Assembly: GCA_937927415.1 (NCBI GenBank)
Contig: CALBDS010000001.1
Span: forward strand, 124,001 to 188,000
DNA length: 64,000 nucleotides
Direction: 5' to 3'
Source of the DNA: an uncultured Rhodospirillaceae bacterium
GTDB lineage: Bacteria > Pseudomonadota > Alphaproteobacteria > Azospirillales > Azospirillaceae
The position numbers and the translations under genes are program-made. Below are positions 59,772 to 64,000 of this stretch, one piece after another; positions within the stretch are counted from its first letter, which is position 1, and the number at the start of each line of letters is the position of its first letter. The notes under the pieces are model-generated. The model was not told the DNA's origin and ran no database searches. It saw only the letters and a program-made list of their open reading frames with translations.

Positions 59772-60254
59772 TTACAGGGCTGCGAGGATCGCTTCCGCTG
59801 ACGAGACGTCAAATTCGCCGGGTTTTTCCACTGCCAGATGCGTGACCGTGCCGTTTTTGGCAACCAGGGCGAAACGCTGGCCGCGGGTGCCCAGGCCATA
59901 GCCCGACCCGTCCATGGTCAACCCCAGCGCGGAGGTGAAGGCGGCGTTGCCGTCGGGGAGCATGAACACCTTGCCCGCAACCGCGTGCTTGTCGCCCCAG
60001 GCGCGCATGACGAACGGATCGTTGACCGCCAGACAGACGATCTCGTCCACGCCCTTGGCCTTCAGCTCCTCGGCCTTTTGGACGAAACCGGGCAGATGCT
60101 TGGCCGAGCAGGTGGGGGTGAAGGCACCCGGCACGGAAAACAGCGCCACCGTCTTGCCCGCGAACAGATCGCCGGTGGCGATTTCCTGCATTCCGTTATC
60201 GGTCAGATGCTTCAGCGGCACATTCGGGATCGTATCACCGACGGCGATGGTCAT
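59772..60254 (-). CDS. Peroxiredoxin, Prx5 type
   Basis: A 160-residue thiol peroxidase of the Prx5 (PMP20/glutaredoxin-type) group. The peroxidatic Cys is in FSVPGAFTPTCSAKHLPGF (about residue 49), followed by IVCLAVNDPFVMRAWG and MLPDGNAAFTSALGL. It reduces hydrogen peroxide and alkyl hydroperoxides, probably with glutathione/glutaredoxin. The start at 60254 is standard (MTIAVGDTIPNVPLKHL). Confidence 0.96.
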   Translation of the reverse strand: MTIAVGDTIPNVPLKHLTDNGMQEIATGDLFAGKTVALFSVPGAFTPTCSAKHLPGFVQKAEELKAKGVDEIVCLAVNDPFVMRAWGDKHAVAGKVFMLPDGNAAFTSALGLTMDGSGYGLGTRGQRFALVAKNGTVTHLAVEKPGEFDVSSAEAILAAL

Positions 60255-60357
60255 GTCTCATCCTTCCCCTGTTGGCTCCGCACCCGTTGTTTGCCGGCGG
60301 AGCGGTGTTTCCCCCTTCTACCCCGCTTCCCGGCAGCGGGCAAGATGTCCTACTGTT

Positions 60358-62463
60358 TCACTTCCCTTTTGCCTGATCCAGAGCGGCCAACACCACGGAT
60401 TCGCTCAACAATTCCGGCAGAACCACCCCTTCCGGCGCACCGGGGCCATAGACGATGTTGAAGGGGATGCCGTAGCGGCCATAGCGGGCCAGGAACCGGC
60501 TGATGCGGTCGTCCGGGCGGGTCCAGTCGGCGCGCATGGCGACCACCCCGTCTTCACCGCCCAGCCGCTGCGCCACCGCCCCACGGGTGACCACCAGCTT
60601 CTTGTTGGCCTGACAGGTGATGCACCAGTCGGCGGTGACGTCCACGAACACCGTGCGCCCCTCGGCCACCGCGGCGGCGATGGCCGCCTCGTCAAAGGCG
60701 GCCCAGGATACCGCCGATCCGGGGGCCGCGGCCGGTTCGTGCGCCGGGGCGGCCCCGGCGCTGTTGCCCACCTGCGCCGGCACCGCGAAGGACACCGCCG
60801 CCAGCAGCGTCGCCAGGGTGCCGCCGGCCCAGCCCGGCGCCGCGGCGATGCGCCGCCCCAGCCACAAGGCCAGAACCACCGCCACCATCAGCGCCGCCAC
60901 CAGCCCCGCCGCGGCGGAACCGGCCGACACCGACAGCACCGACAGCAGCCACACCCCGGTCAGCGCCAGGGCGGCCCCCAGCACCCGGCGCAGCGCGATC
61001 ATCCACCGGCCCGGCCGGGGCAGCACGCGGGCCAGACCCGGCACCGCCGCCACCAGCAGATAGGGCAAGGCCATCCCCACCCCCAGCGCCAGGAACACCG
61101 CGACGATCTCCACCGGCCCGTGCGCCAGGGCAAAGCCCACCGCCGTTCCCAGGAACGGCGCCGAACAGGGGGTGGCGAGCAGCGTGGCGAACGCGCCGGT
61201 GGCAAACGCCCCACCCAACCCGTGCCCGCCCGGCGACCCCGCGGAATCCGCCAGGAAACGGGGCAACGGCACCTCGAACAGGCCCCACAGGTTGGCGGCG
61301 AACAGGGTCACCAGCACCACCATGAACACCAGGAACAGCGGCTCCTGGAACTGGATGCCCCAGCCGACGGCGGCCCCGGCGGTCTTCAGCCCCGCCATCA
61401 CCGCCGCCAGCAGCAGGAAGGAGGTCACCACCCCCGCCGCCGACGCCAGGAAGCCGGCCCGCACCCGCGCCCGGCCTTCCCCGCCATGGCGCACCACCGA
61501 CAGCAGCTTCAGAGACAAAACCGGCAGCACACAGGGCATCAGGTTGAGGATCAGCCCCCCCAGCAGCGCCACCCCCAGCATGGCCAGCAGCCCGGTTTCC
61601 GGCACCGTCCCGCCGGGCAGGGCCGGCGGCGCCACCGCGGTCACCGTCGCCGGAACCGTCATGGCCCGCTCACCATCCACCACCGTCAAGGTCAGCGCCC
61701 GCCCGGCCACAGCGGCCGGGCTTTCCCCTTCCGCCGGTTCCAGGCGCAGGCGGACCACGCGGTCACCGTCGGAAAAGCGCCGCTGCGGCGCCTTCAGGGA
61801 CAGCGGCGGCTCGCCTTCGACGAAAACGTCGGGGGACACCAGCGGCTCGCGCCCCGCCACCTCGATCACCAGGGCCGAACCGTCGAAACCGGCGCTGCGC
61901 AGGGTCAGCCCCGCACCGCTTCCGTCACCGGGCACCGAGGCGATGGCACGGGCCACCGCGTTGGCCTCCGCCCCCGGTTCCGCCGGTCCGGCGGGCAGCG
62001 ACAGGGCCAGGGTCAGGCGCTGGGGCACGCACAGTTCGGCACAGACCAGCAGGTCGGCGGCAACCGTCAGATCCATCGGCTGCCCCGCCGTCACCGGAAC
62101 GGCGCGGATGGGAAAGGCGACAGCCCCTTCATACCCCACGGTTTCGATGCCGAGCGTGCTGATGCGGTGGGGGACGGGATAGTCCAGCACGGCGTCACGC
62201 AGGTTTCCGGCCCCCGACCAGTCGAGCCGGGGCGGCAGACCGGCATCGCCCGGCGTGCGCCAATAGGTCTTCCAGCCGGGATCCAGCCGCACCTCCAGCG
62301 CCATCGGCACGGTGGTCAGATTGCCCACCCCATCAACCGCGGCGATAAGACGCGCCTCGACCGCCCCATCGCGCACCCACGGGCCGGCGGCAGCCCACGC
62401 AGCGCCACCCCATATAACCAGCACCAGCGCCGGCACCAGGGTTCGAACGAGCCGTTTCACCAT
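60358..62463 (-). CDS. DsbD/ScsB-like membrane protein-disulfide reductase
   Basis: A 701-residue protein from ATG 62463 (another ATG at 62478). A signal peptide (LVPALVLVIWGGAAWAAAG) precedes a periplasmic N-terminal domain with a Cys pair (LLVCAELCVPQRL). The membrane part (eight or so helices) has the DsbD signature NLMPCVLPVLSLKLL with a first redox Cys, and TPCSAPFLGTAVGF with the second. The C-terminal thioredoxin-like domain has the CxxC in DVTADWCITCQANKK. It carries electrons from cytoplasmic thioredoxin to periplasmic proteins. Large N-terminal domain suggests the ScsB type. Confidence 0.9.
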   Translation of the reverse strand: MVKRLVRTLVPALVLVIWGGAAWAAAGPWVRDGAVEARLIAAVDGVGNLTTVPMALEVRLDPGWKTYWRTPGDAGLPPRLDWSGAGNLRDAVLDYPVPHRISTLGIETVGYEGAVAFPIRAVPVTAGQPMDLTVAADLLVCAELCVPQRLTLALSLPAGPAEPGAEANAVARAIASVPGDGSGAGLTLRSAGFDGSALVIEVAGREPLVSPDVFVEGEPPLSLKAPQRRFSDGDRVVRLRLEPAEGESPAAVAGRALTLTVVDGERAMTVPATVTAVAPPALPGGTVPETGLLAMLGVALLGGLILNLMPCVLPVLSLKLLSVVRHGGEGRARVRAGFLASAAGVVTSFLLLAAVMAGLKTAGAAVGWGIQFQEPLFLVFMVVLVTLFAANLWGLFEVPLPRFLADSAGSPGGHGLGGAFATGAFATLLATPCSAPFLGTAVGFALAHGPVEIVAVFLALGVGMALPYLLVAAVPGLARVLPRPGRWMIALRRVLGAALALTGVWLLSVLSVSAGSAAAGLVAALMVAVVLALWLGRRIAAAPGWAGGTLATLLAAVSFAVPAQVGNSAGAAPAHEPAAAPGSAVSWAAFDEAAIAAAVAEGRTVFVDVTADWCITCQANKKLVVTRGAVAQRLGGEDGVVAMRADWTRPDDRISRFLARYGRYGIPFNIVYGPGAPEGVVLPELLSESVVLAALDQAKGK

Positions 62464-62623
62464 GGGAACTGTTTCCATAAGCTTCACGAAAAGACACCCT
62501 GTCGCCGCTATAATCCGTGCAAAGCCCGGCTGGGGCTGCCACACTTTCGGGAACCATCAAGCCCACAGGGGCGGGCCGCCGGACGGTGCGCCCCAGGAAG
62601 TTTGACCATAAGGATAAACCTGG

Positions 62624-63202
62624 ATGCCACGCTCCACCAAGTCGCCAGCTTTCCTGACAGGACAATTCCTGATCGCCATGCCGGGAATGCTCGATCCGCG
62701 TTTCCAGCGTTCCGTCGTCTATATATGCGCTCATAACGAGGATGGCGCCATGGGGCTTGTCATCAACAAGCTGTTCGGCTCCATCACCTTCCGCGATCTG
62801 GTGGAGCAGTTGGAGCTGCCGCCCCCCACCGACGCCGTGGGCCGCACACCGATCCATTACGGCGGCCCGGTGGAATCCGGCCGCGGCTTCGTGCTGCACA
62901 CCACCGATTACGTGCGCGACGGCACCCTGGTGGTGGATGAAACCATCGCCCTGACCGCCACCATCGATATCCTGCGCGCGCTGGGCGAGGAGCGCGGGCC
63001 GGAACGCAGCCTGCTGCTGCTGGGCTATGCCGGCTGGGGGCCGGGACAGTTGGATTCCGAGATCCAGGCCAACGGCTGGCTGACCGCGCCGTGCGACACC
63101 GACATCCTGTTCGATGACGATCTGGACGGAAAGTGGGAGCGGGCCATCGGCCTCTTGGGCGTCAACCTGTCGATGCTGTCGCAAGAGGCCGGGCACGCCT
63201 GA
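62624..63202 (+). CDS. YqgE/AlgH family protein (DUF179)
   Basis: A 192-residue protein of the UPF0301/YqgE family. Family features are LTGQFLIAMPGMLDPRFQRS, GAMGLVINKLFGSITFRDLV, YGGPVESGRGFVLHT and LLLLGYAGWGPGQLDSEI. Function is unsettled; members have been linked to transcription control. It is divergent from the DsbD-like gene, about 160 bp apart. Confidence 0.95.
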   Translation: MPRSTKSPAFLTGQFLIAMPGMLDPRFQRSVVYICAHNEDGAMGLVINKLFGSITFRDLVEQLELPPPTDAVGRTPIHYGGPVESGRGFVLHTTDYVRDGTLVVDETIALTATIDILRALGEERGPERSLLLLGYAGWGPGQLDSEIQANGWLTAPCDTDILFDDDLDGKWERAIGLLGVNLSMLSQEAGHA

Positions 63203-63440
63203 TCCGGCAGCCGCCCGTGGCCCCAACTGTTCTCCGGTACAGCGGGATACGATCCTAAACAGTCCGTATCCCCCTGAATCTGTTCCCGGAAATTTTTCTC
63301 AAGACCCTTCACTTTTTTGCTTGCGCACCGGGGCCGACCCCCTTATACACACGCCCACCGAACGACGCCGACGACGACGCGACAGCGACGAGGCGACAGC
63401 AGCGAAGCAAAAGCGAAGCGGCGGTGACGTTCAGTGAAAC
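63203..63440 (+). other. Intergenic tRNA leader
   Basis: The 238 bp after the YqgE gene hold the likely tRNA promoter and then a strikingly repetitive GACG/GCGA-rich tract (about 63361-63425). No gene is visible; I see no intrinsic terminator for yqgE with a T-run here other than CACTTTTTTGC at 63310-63320. Confidence 0.5.
63321..63349 (+). promoter_or_regulatory. Candidate promoter for the tRNA genes
   Basis: TTGCGC (63321-63326), a 17-bp spacer, and TATACA (63344-63349) lie about 90 bp before tRNA-Leu, leaving a leader of about 85 nt. Confidence 0.5.
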
Positions 63441-63527
63441 GCGCTTGTGGCGGAATTGGTAGACGCGCTAGGTTCAGGTCCTAGTGGCTGAAAGGCCGTG
63501 GGGGTTCGAGTCCCTCCAAGCGCACCA
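63441..63527 (+). tRNA. tRNA-Leu (anticodon CAG)
   Basis: An 87-nt type II tRNA with acceptor GCGCTTG/CAAGCGC and encoded CCA. The anticodon stem CTAGG/CCTAG (63468-63472 and 63480-63484) holds the loop TTCAGGT, anticodon CAG at 63475-63477. The long variable arm is GTGGCTGAAAGGCCGT and the T loop is GGTTCGAGTCC. It reads CTG, the major Leu codon in a GC-rich genome. Confidence 0.97.
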
Positions 63528-63533
63528 CACTGT

Positions 63534-63609
63534 GGGGCCGTAGCTCAGCTGGGAGAGCGCCGCAATGGCATTGCGGAGGTCAGGGGTTCGATCCCCCTCG
63601 GCTCCACCA
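63534..63609 (+). tRNA. tRNA-Ala (anticodon GGC)
   Basis: A 76-nt tRNA with acceptor GGGGCCG/CGGCTCC and encoded CCA, D-arm TAGCTCAGCTGGGAGAGC, anticodon stem CCGCA/TGCGG around ATGGCAT, anticodon GGC at 63567-63569, and T arm CAGGGGTTCGATCCCCCT. It is 6 bp after tRNA-Leu and probably shares its transcript. Confidence 0.97.
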
Positions 63610-63900
63610 TCATTCTGAACAGCCTGGTTTGAGGCTGGGGACGTTCAAAGCCGGATGCCTTTTTCGGGTGATGTGTGGTGGAGCGCGTGGTCCCGGTGGA
63701 ACATCGGGTTTTCTCATCTTGTCGTTTTGAAGCTGGGATGATCGTATGTCCTGTTGCGTTTGCGCAAGGACGCACGGACCCGGCTTTTTTGCGTTTCCAG
63801 CGGCTTTCCCCTTCCCGCCGCGACGGCATCCGCAAACCATTCCCATGGGCATACGCCCCCTTGCCGATCCCCCGCCGTCACGCCATAGTCCTTGGCTCAA
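63610..63900 (+). other. Region between tRNA-Ala and the riboswitch
   Basis: No convincing gene. A small hairpin CAGCCT/AGGCTG (63620-63637) and a CCTTTTTC run at 63658-63665 may end the tRNA transcript. Further T-runs occur near 63784-63790. The promoter of the riboswitch-controlled gene should lie in the second half. Confidence 0.4.
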
Positions 63901-63999
63901 TCACTGGGGGGAGCCGGTTGGCGGCTGAGAGGTTTCCGCACCCCTGCGGAAGCGACCCCTGGAACCTGATCCGGTTCATACCGGCGTAGGGATCAGTGA
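63901..63999 (+). ncRNA. Thiamine pyrophosphate (TPP) riboswitch
   Basis: The THI-box consensus is present: closing stem TCACTG (63901-63906) with CAGTGA (63994-63999), the pyrimidine-sensing arm GCCGGTTGGCGGCTGAGAGG and the pyrophosphate-sensing arm with ACCCCTGGAACCTGATCCGG and TTCATACCGGCGTAGGGA. Between lies the variable P3 hairpin TTCCGCACCCCTGCGGAA. It would repress the downstream thiamine-synthesis or transport gene when TPP binds; that gene lies beyond the window. Confidence 0.95.
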
Positions 64000-64000
64000 G

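Noticed and set aside
59914..62736. 940-residue plus-strand frame
   Set aside because: Antisense to the DsbD-like and peroxiredoxin genes, with low-complexity His/Gln/Arg composition.
63361..63425. GACG/GCGA-rich tract considered as a CRISPR or tandem repeat
   Set aside because: No regular unit or spacer structure; units vary in length.
63675..63989. Small plus-strand frame after the tRNAs
   Set aside because: It runs into the TPP riboswitch aptamer and has no ribosome site.

Overview
The window is a GC-rich (third-position GC very high), gene-dense chromosomal segment of an alphaproteobacterium. Gene content and order (dgt-argS-SPOR-nagZ-M50-scpA-scpB-tatABC-serS-surE-pcm-LysM/LytM lipoprotein, yajC-secD-secF, rnhB-ccrM, a CcrM-type GANTC methylase) fit the Rhodospirillales/Azospirillaceae; the genus is an inference. 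There are no rRNA genes, insertion sequences, prophage genes or CRISPR arrays.

Layout. 1-7362 (minus): a signalling cluster of a multi-PAS/GAF membrane sensor kinase cut by the left edge, a large protein ending in a receiver domain, and a hybrid kinase whose N-terminus looks like a LysR-type helix-turn-helix. 7460-10942 (minus): the yajC-secD-secF accessory translocase operon plus a Mth938/DUF498 gene. 11243-12115 (plus): a DUF815 AAA+ ATPase. 12131-26922 (minus): a long, tightly packed run for nucleotide hygiene (dgt), translation (argS, serS), envelope and division (SPOR protein, nagZ, degenerate LytM factor), chromosome condensation (scpAB), Tat export (tatABC) and repair/stationary phase (surE, pcm), interrupted by an orphan FbpC-like ATPase and a structured repeat. 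27042-32950 (plus): coiled-coil protein, erpA, xthA, an unknown helical protein, an EAL-CBS-GGDEF protein, a TusA-like sulfur carrier and a DUF2478-DUF364 fusion. 33208-40686: ABC exporter, mutY, DUF1194 protein, folB, ccrM, rnhB, and a DauA-like D-amino-acid dehydrogenase. 40886-43471: lipoprotein, OmpW porin, CBS protein, NarL-type response regulator. 43779-49524 (minus): a beta-oxidation operon headed by its probable MerR/LiuR-like regulator. 49851-62463: small membrane protein, VOC protein, thioester-less alpha-2-macroglobulin with an upstream sensor kinase, an aminotransferase, PGPGW membrane protein, unknown protein, peroxiredoxin and a DsbD-like reductase. 62624-64000: yqgE, tRNA-Leu(CAG), tRNA-Ala(GGC) and a TPP riboswitch whose gene lies beyond the right edge.

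The most unusual feature is a family of about 160-bp structured repeats (19453-19610, 36906-37062, 40693-40854). Each is bounded by ATACC/GGTA(T) and built from five consecutive hairpins. Corresponding stems differ in sequence between copies but stay complementary (compensatory changes), and each copy abuts a gene's 3' end. A second, unrelated nested palindrome lies at 32993-33178. Other points of interest are six GANTC sites within 82 bp upstream of ccrM, the LysR-like HTH fused to a histidine kinase, the DUF2478-DUF364 fusion beside a TusA-like protein, and a palindromic operator candidate upstream of the merR-fad operon.

How the parts work together: YajC/SecDF and TatABC export proteins into an envelope that the LytM lipoprotein, NagZ, the SPOR protein and the A2M protein maintain or guard. 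ScpAB, CcrM, RNase HII, MutY, XthA and Dgt serve chromosome organisation and integrity. Several sensor kinases, receivers and a c-di-GMP enzyme provide signalling.
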